From NCBI RefSeq assembly GCF_036227565.1, contig NZ_CP109460.1, positions 806,001 through 870,000 of the forward strand: 64,000 nt of DNA, given 5' to 3'. Made by a program: the position numbers and the translations under genes. Under the pieces are notes generated by a model. That model was not told where the DNA came from and made no database searches. It saw only the letters and a list, made by a program, of their open reading frames with translations. Shown piece by piece: positions 17,649 through 27,400 of this stretch (position 1 is the stretch's first letter; every line of letters begins with the position of its first letter). Source of the stretch: Streptomyces sp. NBC_01454. GTDB lineage: Bacteria > Actinomycetota > Actinomycetes > Streptomycetales > Streptomycetaceae.

Positions 17649-18169
17649 CGGGCACGCCTTCCCTGTCCGGCCCGGACCCGGTCGAGGGTGTAGGGGGTGA
17701 GTCCGCCGCCGTCGACGATGCCCTGCAGGGCTCCGAGGTCGGCGAACTCCCGCTGTCGGCCGGCACAGCTCACGACCCGGCGGGAGATGTCCACACTGAC
17801 CGGTTCGCCGGTGATCGACTCGTCGAAGCCGTGGTCGATGACGACGGGAAGCAGCAGGCCCATGTTGACGCAGTTGCGGAAGAAGATGTTGCCGAAGGAC
17901 CGGGCGATGACGACGCGGGCCCCGGCGTAATGCAGCGCCTGTGGTGCGGTCTCACGGCTGGAGCCACAGCCGAACTCCGTCCCGGCGAAGATCACTTTGA
18001 AGGGCGAGGTCCCCGTCTCCGGGTCGACGAACGGGGTCTTCGCCGGGTAGTCGACCAGGGCGATCCGGGCGAGCTGCGCCGCCCCCTCGTAGGGCTCGTA
18101 ACGGCCCGGACTCATCACGTCGGTGTCCACGAAGTCCCCCACCCCGTAGGCGAGGCCACTGATTATCAC
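17645..18169 (-). CDS. LeuD-like small subunit of (homo)aconitase/isopropylmalate isomerase
   Basis: 174 residues. The start is GTG at 18169 with GGAGGG 8-9 nt upstream, and it overlaps the ureohydrolase stop by 4 nt. Motifs GDFVDTDVMSPGRY, TEFGCGSSRETAPQAL and SFGNIFFRNCVNMGLLLP are those of the swivelling small subunit, with the usual His of SSREHAP replaced by Thr. It should combine with the LeuC-like subunit (20322-21590) to isomerise a 2-alkylmalate-type intermediate in 2-oxoacid elongation. Placing it after the ureohydrolase, away from leuC, argues for a dedicated pathway rather than normal leucine synthesis. Confidence 0.87.
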   Translation of the reverse strand: MIISGLAYGVGDFVDTDVMSPGRYEPYEGAAQLARIALVDYPAKTPFVDPETGTSPFKVIFAGTEFGCGSSRETAPQALHYAGARVVIARSFGNIFFRNCVNMGLLLPVVIDHGFDESITGEPVSVDISRRVVSCAGRQREFADLGALQGIVDGGGLTPYTLDRVRAGQGRRAR

Positions 18170-19233
18170 GACGGCAACCCTCCGTTCCCGGCCGTCGGGG
18201 CGGCGCGACGCTTCCACGCCATCCCCGACAGCACCTCCAGCACAATCCGGTTCGCGAGAAAGGCCGTGATCTCCCCCGGCCCGTCGTAGGGCGGGGAGAG
18301 TTCGACGATCTCCGCGCCGACGAGGTCCACGCGCTGGGCGCAGGTCCGTACGGCGTCGAGAAGCTCACGGCTGGTCAGGCCGCCCGGTTCGGGCGTCCCC
18401 GTCGCCGGGGCCATGCCCGGGTCGACGACATCAATGTCGATCGTCAGATACAGGGGGCCGGAGCCGAGTTGGTCGAGGATCTCGTCCAGGCAGGCGTCGA
18501 GCCCGCGCGAGCGCAGCTCCGACATCGTGACCGACCGCACCCCGAGGCCGGCCGCCCATTGGAGCGTGCGCGGCCCGGGCCAGTAGCCGCGCAGCCCGAT
18601 CTGGGTGAACCGGTCCCCCGGCACGGTGCCGGACTCCAGGAGCCGGCGCATGACGGTGCCGTGTCCGTACTTCGAGCCGAAGTCGCTGGTGTCCCCGATG
18701 TCGGCGTGGGCGTCGAAGTGGACCACCGAGAAGGTCCCGGCACCGCGCCGGCCGGCGATCCCCCGCATCGTCGGCCAGGCGATGGAGTGGTCCCCGCCCA
18801 GCGTGAAGGGGATGGCCCCGGCGGCCACGACCTCGCTCACCGCGCGCTCGAGCAGCTGGTGGGCGCGCTCGGTGTCCCCGGGAGGGGTGGGCACGTCACC
18901 GGCGTCCACGACCTTGAGCGTGCTGAACGGGTCGACGCCGAGCCCCAGATGGGGCCGGTAGGGGACGTGCGGCAGGTAGTCGGTCCGGCGGATGGCCTGG
19001 GGGCCGAACCGGGTTCCCGGCCGGTGGGAGGTGGCGCCGTCGAAGGGCGCGCCGAGGATCACGACGTCGGCGCCCGCATACCCGGCGGGACTCTGTGCGC
19101 AGCGTGGCAGCCCGAGGAACGAGGTCTCCGGGCCGAACACCCCGCGGTAGCCGGCCTGGCGCACCGCGTCGTCATAGTCCTGCGGTGCGTCGGCGGCGGG
19201 TCCGCCCGGTCCGCCGGCGTGGGATGGGGTCAT
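18166..19233 (-). CDS. Ureohydrolase (agmatinase/guanidino-acid hydrolase family)
   Basis: 355 residues. All Mn-binding motifs are intact: FTLGGDHSIAW, VHFDAHADIGDT and LTIDIDVVDPGMAPATGTPEPG, the last with the TGTPEPGG loop typical of agmatinase/guanidinobutyrase-like members rather than strict arginase. It hydrolyses a guanidino group to an amine plus urea. It overlaps both neighbours by 4 nt (LeuB-like upstream, LeuD-like downstream), so it is an integral operon member. Inference: it unmasks a guanidino-protected elongated amino or 2-oxo acid, giving a lysine homologue. The true substrate is unknown. Confidence 0.87.
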   Translation of the reverse strand: MTPSHAGGPGGPAADAPQDYDDAVRQAGYRGVFGPETSFLGLPRCAQSPAGYAGADVVILGAPFDGATSHRPGTRFGPQAIRRTDYLPHVPYRPHLGLGVDPFSTLKVVDAGDVPTPPGDTERAHQLLERAVSEVVAAGAIPFTLGGDHSIAWPTMRGIAGRRGAGTFSVVHFDAHADIGDTSDFGSKYGHGTVMRRLLESGTVPGDRFTQIGLRGYWPGPRTLQWAAGLGVRSVTMSELRSRGLDACLDEILDQLGSGPLYLTIDIDVVDPGMAPATGTPEPGGLTSRELLDAVRTCAQRVDLVGAEIVELSPPYDGPGEITAFLANRIVLEVLSGMAWKRRAAPTAGNGGLPS

Positions 19234-20318
19234 CGCGGGGTCTCCTCCTCCGCCACCACGGCGTCGAACGCGTCACAGACCGCGGTGGCCATCTCGTCGG
19301 TGGTGCAGAACGCGCTCCCCGGGCCGGCGATGTCGCAGGTGCGCCAGGACTCGACCGCCCGCTCGACGGCGCCGGCCAGGGCGTCCGCCCATCGGGGGGC
19401 GTCGAAGGTATGACGCAGCATCAGCTCCACCGAACCGATCGTCCCGAGCGGGTTGGCGCGCCCGGTGCCGGCGATGTCGGGGGCCGTGCCGCCGACCGGC
19501 TCGTAGAGCGCGAACCCGGTGGGGCTCAGGGTCGCCGAGGGGAGCAGCCCCAGCGAGCCGCACACCGCGCCGGTGATCTCTGAGAGCACGTCGCCGAGCA
19601 GGTTGCTGGTGACGATCACGTCGAAGTCGGCCGGCCGCAGGACCATCTGCATCGCCATCGTGTCGGCGTACATGTCCTGGACCTCGACGTCTGGGTGGGC
19701 CGGTGCCTCCTCGGCGAGGACCTCCAGCCACAGCCCGAAGACGTCGGGGATGGCGTTGGCCTTGTGCACCAGGGTGAGGCGGCCTCGCCGGGCCCCGGCG
19801 TGCCGCAGGGCGCACCGCACGATGCGGCGGATCTCGTCCTCCCGGTAGTACATCTCCTGTCCGGCCCACCGCTGTCCCGCGTCGGTCCCCGTGCGGCGTC
19901 GCCCGTAGTAGACGTCCGACACGAGCTCGCGCACGATCAGCAGGTCGACGCCGTCGAGACGCTCCGGCCGCAGGGGCGAGACGTCGCGCAGCGCGCGCAG
20001 CGGGCGGGCCGGCCGGAGGTTGGCGAACAGGTCGTAGCGACTGCGCAGTTCGCCGATCGGTTCATCCGCGGTCGCACCGAACAGGACCGCGCCGCGCGGC
20101 GTCGCCGCGACCTGGTCGAGCTCGTCGCGCACCGCGTCGGGCAGCCACTGCCCGGTGCGCTCGTACGCGGGGAGACCCACGGCGTGCTCGCGGATCGTGG
20201 CGTCCAGTCCGGCGCGGTCGAGGACGTGCTCGAGGACGTGGCGGGCGGCGCCCACGACCTCCGGCCCGATCCCCTCGCCGGGAAGGACGAGCACCGTCGG
20301 TACCGTTGCTGGGGTCAT
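19230..20318 (-). CDS. LeuB-like beta-decarboxylating dehydrogenase
   Basis: 362 residues of the isopropylmalate/homoisocitrate/isocitrate dehydrogenase family. Visible motifs are VLVLPGEGIGPEV at the start, LFANLRPARPLRAL with the substrate-binding Arg residues, the DTMAMQMVLRP metal-binding segment, FDVIVTSNLLGDVLSEI, GTAPDIAGTGRANPLG and GSIGSVELMLRH. It would oxidatively decarboxylate the isomerised malate derivative to the elongated 2-oxoacid. A GGAG overlaps the preceding stop region and the gene lies 3 bp after the LeuC-like gene, consistent with tight coupling. Substrate preference cannot be read reliably by eye. Confidence 0.88.
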   Translation of the reverse strand: MTPATVPTVLVLPGEGIGPEVVGAARHVLEHVLDRAGLDATIREHAVGLPAYERTGQWLPDAVRDELDQVAATPRGAVLFGATADEPIGELRSRYDLFANLRPARPLRALRDVSPLRPERLDGVDLLIVRELVSDVYYGRRRTGTDAGQRWAGQEMYYREDEIRRIVRCALRHAGARRGRLTLVHKANAIPDVFGLWLEVLAEEAPAHPDVEVQDMYADTMAMQMVLRPADFDVIVTSNLLGDVLSEITGAVCGSLGLLPSATLSPTGFALYEPVGGTAPDIAGTGRANPLGTIGSVELMLRHTFDAPRWADALAGAVERAVESWRTCDIAGPGSAFCTTDEMATAVCDAFDAVVAEEETPR

Positions 20319-20321
20319 CGG

Positions 20322-21590
20322 CTACTCCGTGATCCGGCCGGCGAGCGCGCTGCGCGCGGCCACGATCGGCGAGGCCAGGTAGACGGACGACTTGGGGTTG
20401 CCCATCCGTCCGCGGAAGTTGCGGTTGGTCGTGGACAGGCAGACCTCGCCGTCGCCGACGACCCCGCCGTGCGCGCCGTAACACGCCTTGCAGCCGGGCG
20501 ACTCGACGACGGCCCCGGCTGCGAGGAGCGTCGCCATCGTGCCGGACAGGGTCAGCCGACGGTAGATCCCCATGGTGGCCGGCACGATCATGAGCCGCAC
20601 TCCGGGCGCCACATGCTTGCCGGCCAGCTCGGCGGCGGCCACCTCGATGTCGTCGTACTTCGCTCCGGTGCAGGACCCGATGTAGACCTGGTCCACCCGG
20701 ATGCGGTCGGCCATCGCCTCGTCGATCGAGTGCACGTTGTCCGGCCGGTGGGGGTAGGCGACGGCGGGGCGCAGCTTCTCGGCGCGGTACTCCAGGCGCC
20801 GCGCGACCGGGGCACCGGGGTCGCTGGTGACCGGCTCGTAGTCGACGATCCGCGGGCGGGCGGCCAGGTAGTTGGCGGCGGCGGGCGACAGGGCCATGAT
20901 CCCGTTGACCGCCCCGGCCTCCACGACCATGTTGCACAGCGTCATGCGCTCCTCGACCGACATCGTGTCGATCGTGGAGCCGGTGAACTCGATCGACCGG
21001 CCCGAGGCGCCCCCCATGCCGAGGTCGCCGAGCAGGGTCAGGATCACGTCCTTGGCCAGGACACCCGGCGCGAGTTCGCCCTCGATACGGACCTCGATGG
21101 TCTCCGGGACCCGGAACCACAGATCGCCCGTGTAGAAGGCGTTCACCATGTCGATCATGCCGACGCCGGAGCCGAAGGCGTTGAACGCCCCATAGGTCAC
21201 CGAGTGCGAGTCCGTGCCGAGCACCACCGTCCCGGGCTGGACGAGCCCCTCCTCGCACATCATCACGTGGCAGATGCCGTAGTTCGCGCCGTACGGGTAG
21301 TGGTGCGAGATGCCCTGCTCGGCGGCGAACTGTGCCATGCCGGCGGCGAGCCGTCGCGATTCGGCGTCCTTGGCCGGGACGAGATGGTCCTCGAAGAGGG
21401 CGATCCGCTCGGGGTCCCACACGGTCGCGTCCGGGCCGAACGCGGCGCGGAACTCGCGGCGCAGGCCCTCGCACACCGGGTCGTGGGTGAACGCCATGTC
21501 GATCCCGACCTCGACGATCTCGCCGGCGACGACGTGGTCCCGGCCCGCGGCCCGCGCGAGGATCTTGTCGGTCATGGTCTGCGGGATCAT
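20322..21590 (-). CDS. LeuC-like large subunit of (homo)aconitase
   Basis: 422 residues with the three Fe-S ligand cysteines in GSCTGAKYDD and SPGCKACYGAHGG, plus GTDSHSVTYGAFNAFGSGVG and TTNRNFRGRMGNPKSSVYLASP. This is the length and pattern of the separate large subunits (LeuC/HacA type, about 420 residues) rather than the fused aconitase. With the LeuD-like protein it should isomerise the condensation product. It overlaps the upstream synthase by 4 nt. Confidence 0.9.
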   Translation of the reverse strand: MIPQTMTDKILARAAGRDHVVAGEIVEVGIDMAFTHDPVCEGLRREFRAAFGPDATVWDPERIALFEDHLVPAKDAESRRLAAGMAQFAAEQGISHHYPYGANYGICHVMMCEEGLVQPGTVVLGTDSHSVTYGAFNAFGSGVGMIDMVNAFYTGDLWFRVPETIEVRIEGELAPGVLAKDVILTLLGDLGMGGASGRSIEFTGSTIDTMSVEERMTLCNMVVEAGAVNGIMALSPAAANYLAARPRIVDYEPVTSDPGAPVARRLEYRAEKLRPAVAYPHRPDNVHSIDEAMADRIRVDQVYIGSCTGAKYDDIEVAAAELAGKHVAPGVRLMIVPATMGIYRRLTLSGTMATLLAAGAVVESPGCKACYGAHGGVVGDGEVCLSTTNRNFRGRMGNPKSSVYLASPIVAARSALAGRITE

Positions 21591-22834
21591 GCGGACGCAC
21601 CTCCCACGGCGAGCAGTTCACGTATCTCCGACGGCTCGAGCCAGCGGTCGCGCGACCGCGCCCGTGCCAGCACCGCCTCGACGTTCTCGTCATCGACCGG
21701 CGCCCCGACCGAGGCGAGCGCCTCACGGGCGGCGGCCCGTCCGCTCGTCGGACCGACCATGATCGACTGTGTGCGTCCGAGCACGGCGGCGGGCACACTC
21801 GAGAACACCAGGTCCTCCGCCTCCCGCCCCCAGCGCCGGGCCTTCACCAAGGCCGCGACATGGGTCCCGGTGCAGGTCGCGAAGGCCTGATCACCGATCA
21901 GGGGGGCGTTCGGCCGCACCGGCGATCCCGTCGCCTCGGCGAGCCGGCGGCAGTGCCCGACCACCCGGTCCATCCGGTAGCCCTGGTGTCCGGCCTGGTG
22001 GAGGTACATCAGGACCGATTCGAGCGCGGTGTTCCCCGCTCGTTCCCCCAGGCCGAGGAACGCGCCGCTGAGGGTGTCGGCCCCGGCCTCGGCGGCGGCG
22101 AGGGCGTTCGCCACCGCGAGCCCGCGGTCGTCGTGGCCGTGCCACCAGATCTTCACGTCCGTGCCGCGGGCGGAGGGGAGTTCAGCCACCGCGCGCTGCG
22201 CGTCCGCCCGCACCGCCCGCACGATCCGTGCGGCGCCCTCGGGTGTCGACTCCCCGACCGTGTCGCAGACGGTGAGGACCTCCGCCCCCGCACCGACCGC
22301 CGTGCGGACCAGCTGTTCGAGTTCCTCCGGCGGCGTGCGCGTGGCGTCCTCAAGGCTGACGCCGCACCTCGTGCCGCCGTCCCGGGCCGCCGTCCCCGCC
22401 GCGGTGATGCGCTCGAGGACGCTGTCGAGGGTCCAGCCCTCGACGCGCCGCCGCAGCGGGCTGCACCCGACGAAGAAGTCGGCCCACACGTCGCGATCGG
22501 TGCCCCGGTTGAGCCGGGCGATCGGTGCGATGCTCGCCGGGTCGGCCAGCGCCAGGAAGCGCGGGACCGTCGCGAGGCCGCGGCGGTCGAGGTGCTCGAC
22601 GAGCTCGGCCGCCTCCGCGAAGGCGGCCGGTGAGCTCGAGGGAAACCCGAGCATGGCCGCCTCGACGCCGATCGCCGCGGAGGACTCGACGAGCACCTTC
22701 TTCACTTCGAGGGAGGGGTGGTGCACAAACGCACCCTGCAAGCCGTCCCGCAGACTGTCGTCCTCGATTCCGACGTGCTCAAGGCCGCGTGAACGCGGAT
22801 TCCACGTGAACAATTCCTCGGCACTCCCAGACAT
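21587..22834 (-). CDS. 2-Isopropylmalate/homocitrate synthase-like enzyme
   Basis: 415 residues from the ATG of MSGSAEELFTW (22834), with AGAGG 7 nt upstream; an open stretch further upstream enters the promoter. The HMGL-like TIM barrel shows the catalytic EDDSLRDGLQG, the metal-binding HGHDDRG and GLGERAGNTALE. Members condense acetyl-CoA with a 2-oxoacid. At 415 residues it lacks the C-terminal LeuA regulatory domain, like homocitrate synthases, so leucine feedback is not expected. It is the first gene of the leftward operon and divergent from the aminomutase gene. A 2-oxo acid derived from lysine, arginine or a homologue is the most economical substrate, by context only. Confidence 0.88.
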   Translation of the reverse strand: MSGSAEELFTWNPRSRGLEHVGIEDDSLRDGLQGAFVHHPSLEVKKVLVESSAAIGVEAAMLGFPSSSPAAFAEAAELVEHLDRRGLATVPRFLALADPASIAPIARLNRGTDRDVWADFFVGCSPLRRRVEGWTLDSVLERITAAGTAARDGGTRCGVSLEDATRTPPEELEQLVRTAVGAGAEVLTVCDTVGESTPEGAARIVRAVRADAQRAVAELPSARGTDVKIWWHGHDDRGLAVANALAAAEAGADTLSGAFLGLGERAGNTALESVLMYLHQAGHQGYRMDRVVGHCRRLAEATGSPVRPNAPLIGDQAFATCTGTHVAALVKARRWGREAEDLVFSSVPAAVLGRTQSIMVGPTSGRAAAREALASVGAPVDDENVEAVLARARSRDRWLEPSEIRELLAVGGASA

Positions 22835-23158
22835 CACTCCACCTCTGATCGAGACTGGCCAGACAGCCTGACGGGATCCGCTCCGACCGAAAAGAAAAAG
22901 CACCGCGCAGAGAGCTGTGCAGCAATGGGTGTACCAGATCGGCCCGCCGGCGCACCAGCGTTCCAAGGGGCATCTAAAGCCGGGCCTAAACGCGATCCAA
23001 ACAGGACCTGAAAGGCATCCGGCGAGCGAGCTGAAGGATAATTCGGACGCTCTTGAACGGCCGTCAGGACTGTGTTCTGGTGGGGACTCGGGACAGCAGT
23101 AATCACCCGCCAGTCTCATTTGCCAGCAATCTCGTCCGGATGCAGCCGGAGGTTTCAG
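22835..23158. promoter_or_regulatory. Divergent promoter region of the two biosynthetic operons
   Basis: 324 bp between the synthase and aminomutase starts, less GC-rich than its surroundings, with A-rich stretches (for example 22891-22902). It must contain promoters for both operons and holds the heptamer array at 22961-23012. A plausible rightward -10 element (GATAAT) lies at 23037-23042. Confidence 0.75.
22961..23012. promoter_or_regulatory. Five-heptamer direct-repeat array, likely SARP operator
   Basis: Heptamers TTCCAAG (22961), ATCTAAA (22972), GCCTAAA (22984), ATCCAAA (22995) and ACCTGAA (23006) start 11, 12, 11 and 11 bp apart, so all lie on one face of the helix. SARPs recognise direct heptamers at about 11-bp pitch upstream of the -10 element. 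The small SARP at 12838-13668 is the obvious candidate ligand. Confidence 0.7.
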
Positions 23159-24418
23159 GTGTCAATCGGCATGGAAAGTGGAGCAAGCGCTCGTCACCCT
23201 CGCTGGGAGGACGTGCCCCAGGCCGAGTGGAGTGATCCGCGATGGCAGATGACACACCGGCTGCGGCGCGCCTCGCAGTTGCGCGAGGTCATCAAGCTCA
23301 CCGAGGACGAGGAGGCGGCACTCGCCGGGGACGACCTCTTCCGGGTCGACATCACCCCGTACTTCCTCAGCCTCATCGACGGGGACGACCCGCACTGCCC
23401 GCTGCGCCTCCAGGTCATCCCCAGCTCGCGGGAGATGGAGGCCTTCGACGGACGGCTTCCGGACGCCAATTCGGAGATCGAGCACGAGCCGGTGCGCGGG
23501 ATCATTCACAAATATCCCGACCGGCTCGTGATGCTCGTGACGAGTGCCTGCACGTCCTACTGCCGGTACTGCACACGGAGTCGCTTCGTCGGCGACGGGA
23601 AGCAGAACTACAGCCATTCGGATTGGGCGGAGCAAATTCGCTACATCCGGGAGTCGCCGCAGGTGCGCGATGTCCTGATCACCGGCGGAGATCCGCTGTC
23701 GCTGGCACGCAAGCGGCTGGCCGAAATCATCACCGAACTCCGCAGCATTCCGCACGTCGAGATCATACGGATAGGCACCCGGGCCCCGGTCTTCAACCCG
23801 TTCGTCGTGGACGACGAACTGTGTGAACTCCTCGCGGCGAATCACCCGATCTGGCTGAACATCCACGTCAACCACCCCTACGAACTCACCCCCGAACTCG
23901 CCCAGGCCTGCTCCCGCCTCTCCCGCGCCGGCGTGCCGCTCGGCGCGCAGACGGTGCTGCTGGCGGGGATCAACGACAGCGTCGAGGTACAGCGCCGGCT
24001 GTGCACCGAACTCGTCCGCATGCGCGTGCGCCCCTACTACCTCTACCAATGTGACTCGGTGCGGGGCGCGGGTCACTTCCGGACGAGCGTCACCAAGGGC
24101 ATCGAGATCATCGAGGGCCTGCGGGGCCACATCAGCGGCTTCGCGGTCCCGACCTATGTGATCGACAGCCCCGGTGGTGGCGGGAAGATCCCGGTCGGTC
24201 CAAACTACCTGCTCAGCCTGTCACCGGAGCGGGCGGTGCTGCGCAACTGGGCGGGAGAGGTCTCCGAGTACCACGGACCGTCGGGGTACCGCTCGGGCAC
24301 GACCCCGCCGCTGCGGGGACCGAAGCCGCCGCGCGCGCACACCGACGTGCCCACGGTGTCCGACCGGCTGTCCGCCCCCCAGGCACCGACCGACGACGCG
24401 GAGGGCTTCGCGTCATGA
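23159..24418 (+). CDS. Lysine 2,3-aminomutase-family radical SAM/PLP enzyme
   Basis: 419 residues. GTG at 23159 is chosen because GGAGG lies 6-7 nt upstream; ATG at 23171 has worse spacing. The radical SAM cluster motif is CTSYCRYCTRSR, the PLP lysine is in SPGGGGKIP, and GGDPLSL and RLQVIPSSREM are typical of the family. Aspartates in YQCDSVRGAGHFR and VIDSPGGGGK correspond to the pair that, in clostridial lysine 2,3-aminomutase, hold the side-chain ammonium. The substrate therefore probably ends in an amine, such as lysine or homolysine, with the amino group moved from C2 to C3. Its stop overlaps the NRPS start (ATGA). Confidence 0.9.
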   Translation: MSIGMESGASARHPRWEDVPQAEWSDPRWQMTHRLRRASQLREVIKLTEDEEAALAGDDLFRVDITPYFLSLIDGDDPHCPLRLQVIPSSREMEAFDGRLPDANSEIEHEPVRGIIHKYPDRLVMLVTSACTSYCRYCTRSRFVGDGKQNYSHSDWAEQIRYIRESPQVRDVLITGGDPLSLARKRLAEIITELRSIPHVEIIRIGTRAPVFNPFVVDDELCELLAANHPIWLNIHVNHPYELTPELAQACSRLSRAGVPLGAQTVLLAGINDSVEVQRRLCTELVRMRVRPYYLYQCDSVRGAGHFRTSVTKGIEIIEGLRGHISGFAVPTYVIDSPGGGGKIPVGPNYLLSLSPERAVLRNWAGEVSEYHGPSGYRSGTTPPLRGPKPPRAHTDVPTVSDRLSAPQAPTDDAEGFAS

Positions 24419-27400
24419 GCACGGTGCACTCCGGGCCCTCCCTCCGGCCGCGAGACGGTGACGGCGGCGGGCACTGCGTCGACGATGTGCTCGCGGCCGC
24501 CGTGGTCGTGCTCGAGCGGTACGAGGACCGGGACCCACTCGTCCTGGACGTCACGGTCGAGCCGGCGGACGCGGCGTCCGGGAGGGTCGCGGTGCACCAC
24601 GTCGTCGTGGACTGTTCCCCCTCGTCCACCTTCGCGCAGGTGCGCTCGGCGATCGCCGGCCGGCTCCCGTCCCCTCGTCCCGCGGGGCGCTGGACCGTCC
24701 AGGTCGCCGACAGTGAGGCAGGCGAACGACCCGCGGGGCGGGGCGAGTTGACGCTGCGGCACGGCGCTGCGCCGACGCTCGTTCTCGAGCACCCGCACGC
24801 GTCCGGTCCCGGTCTTCACCAAGCGCTCACCCGCGTACTCACCGCCGGCACGGACCGCCCCGGGCAGGAGCTGGCCGCGCTCCCCGTGCTGTCCCCGGAC
24901 GAGACCGAGAAGCAGCGGCAGTGGCTCACGGGCGAGCCGTCTCCGGTATCGGCGGAGACGACGATGCACGAGCGGGTCCGGGCCGCGGCCCGCCGCCACC
25001 CGGAGCGGGTCGCGGCGGCCTGTGCCGCCGAGAGCCTCACCTATGAGGAACTCGTGGAGCGCGCCGATCGGGTGGCCGGGGCCCTACTGGACCACGGGAT
25101 CACGCGGGGGGAGGTCGTGGCCGTCGTCGCCGAGCGGTCGTGCGCGGTGCTCACCGCGGCCCTCGGTGTGCTCACCGCGGGCGGCGCGTTCTTCCTGCTC
25201 GACCCCGGTCTGCCCGCGGCCCGGCGGGAACAGCTCCTGGCGGCGGCCGGGGTGCGGCTGGTCGTCACCACCCGCGCCGGGCGCGCCGCGCTCACGACGG
25301 ACCACCCCGCCCTCGTCCTCGAGGACCTCGGGCCGGCCGACGCGCACCGGGACCGTCCGCGGCTGCACGGCGACGATCTCGCGTACCTGATGTTCACCTC
25401 CGGCTCCCGTGGCGAGCCGAAGGGGGTCCTGATCCGCCACGGGTCGTTCGTCAACCGTCAGCAGTGGCTCATCGACCGCCTCGGACTCGGCCCGGAGGAC
25501 GTGTCGCTCGGCCGGACGGCGCTGTCGTTCGATCCCGCCATCTGCGAGATGTTCCGTCTGCTGCCGGTCGGGGGACGTGTCTGGTTCCTGCCCACCGGCC
25601 ACGAGCGTGATCCGGCGCGGGTGCTCGACGCCATCGACCGCGAACGCGTCACCGTCGTGGACCTGGTGCCCTCTCCGCTGCGCAGTCTGCTCGAGCACGT
25701 GGTCACGCTGGGCCTCTTCCCCTCGCTCGCGTCGCTGCGGTGGGTCCTGGCCGGTGCCGAGACCCTGCACCCCTGGCTGGTCGAGCTGTTCGAGGATGTC
25801 GTCGGCCGCCGCGGGGGCGCCCACCTGCTCAACGGGTGGGGAGCGACCGAGGTCTGTGTCGACGTCACGTCCGTCGACTGCTCGGCCGGACCGGTCGGCG
25901 AGCCCGTGCCCGTCGGCCGTCCGATCCCCGGGGTCGGTGTCGCCGTGCTCGACCGTCACGGACGGTTCACGCCGCTCGGGGTGCCGGGTGAGCTCTTCGT
26001 GCGCGGCCGCTGTCTCGCCGCCGGCTATCTGAACGACACCGCACTGACCGACGAGCGTTTCGTGCAACGTCCGGTCGCGGGGCCGGAGTTGCTCTACCGC
26101 AGCGGCGACCGGGCCCGGTGGCGCAACGATGGGAACCTGGAGTTCCTGGGGCGGCTCGACGACGAGCTGTCGGTCCGCGGGCAGCGGATCGCGCCCGCCG
26201 AGATCGAGGCCGTGCTGCGCCGCCATCCCGCCGTGGACGACGCCCTCGTCCGTACCGTGGGCGGCGGCCCGTCGGCGGAGGCGGGCGGCGAGCGGCTGGT
26301 CGCCTGGGTGACCCACGACGCGTCCGCCACCCCGCCCGCTCCGCACGACCTCCGCACGCACCTGGGCGAGTTGCTGCCGTCCACCATGGTCCCCGAGATC
26401 GTCCATGTGCTGGACGCCTTCCCCCGGACCGTGCACGACAAGGTCGATCTCAAGGCCCTTCCGACGGCATACCCGGCGCTTCCGGGCGGCTCGGCGACCG
26501 ACCCGCTCCCCGCCCCGTCCGCATCGGTCGAGGACACCCTCCTCGCCCTGTGGCGCGGCGTGCTGAACGGTGCGGCCATCGGCCCGGAGGACGACCTGAT
26601 CGCCCGGGGCGCCACCTCGCTGGACGCCGCGCGGGTGGCCACCCGCGCGGCAGCGGGCCTGTGCGGGCGCCTGGACGTGCTCCGCATCTTCGCGCATCCC
26701 ACGATCCGCGCCCAGGCGGAGGTGATCCGGGGCTGTGACCACGCCTCGTGCCGGGTCGCCCGCCTGGAGCCCACGCCGCCGGCCGAGACGGTGCCGGCGT
26801 CCCACAGCCAGCTCCGCCACTGGATCACCAGCCGCTTCGACGCCACGTCCTCGGCGTACAACATCGCGGTCGGCATCGAGCTGACCGAGGTCCCCGACCC
26901 CGCCGTCCTGCGCACGGCGCTGGACGAACTCACCGTCCGGCACGAGATCCTGCGCACGACGTTCTCGCTGGACGACGGCGAACTCGTCCAGCGCATCCTG
27001 CCCCCGCGACCCGGCTGGGTGCCCGTGGAGGTCAGTGCGGCGGCCGACCCGTCCCGCCATCTGCGGGCGGTGAGCGAGCGGCCGTTCGACACCGAGGCCG
27101 GGCCCCTGCTGCGGCTCGGCCTCATCACCCCGGCCGCCGCGGAGCCGGCACCCGACCGGGGCACCGTGCTGTACCTCGTGATCCACCATCTGATCAGCGA
27201 CACCTGGTCGCTGACGCTGCTGCTCACCGAGCTGGCCGCACGGTGCCGGGCGCCGGCCGCCGGGGACGGCCCGGCGGAACTGCCGCCCGCCCGCCTCCAG
27301 TACCGCGACTACGCCGCCTGGGAGAAGGCGCGGCTCGCCGGACCGGCGGGGCAGCGGATGCGCGGCTTCTGGACCGGTCAGCTGGCCGGGCCGCTGCCGG

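Noticed and set aside
19695..21890. Long plus-strand frame opposite LeuB/LeuC/synthase genes
   Set aside because: The minus-strand genes carry all catalytic motifs; this is their shadow.
25084..27189. Long antisense frame over A1/C2
   Set aside because: Same composition artefact; no start signal or family.
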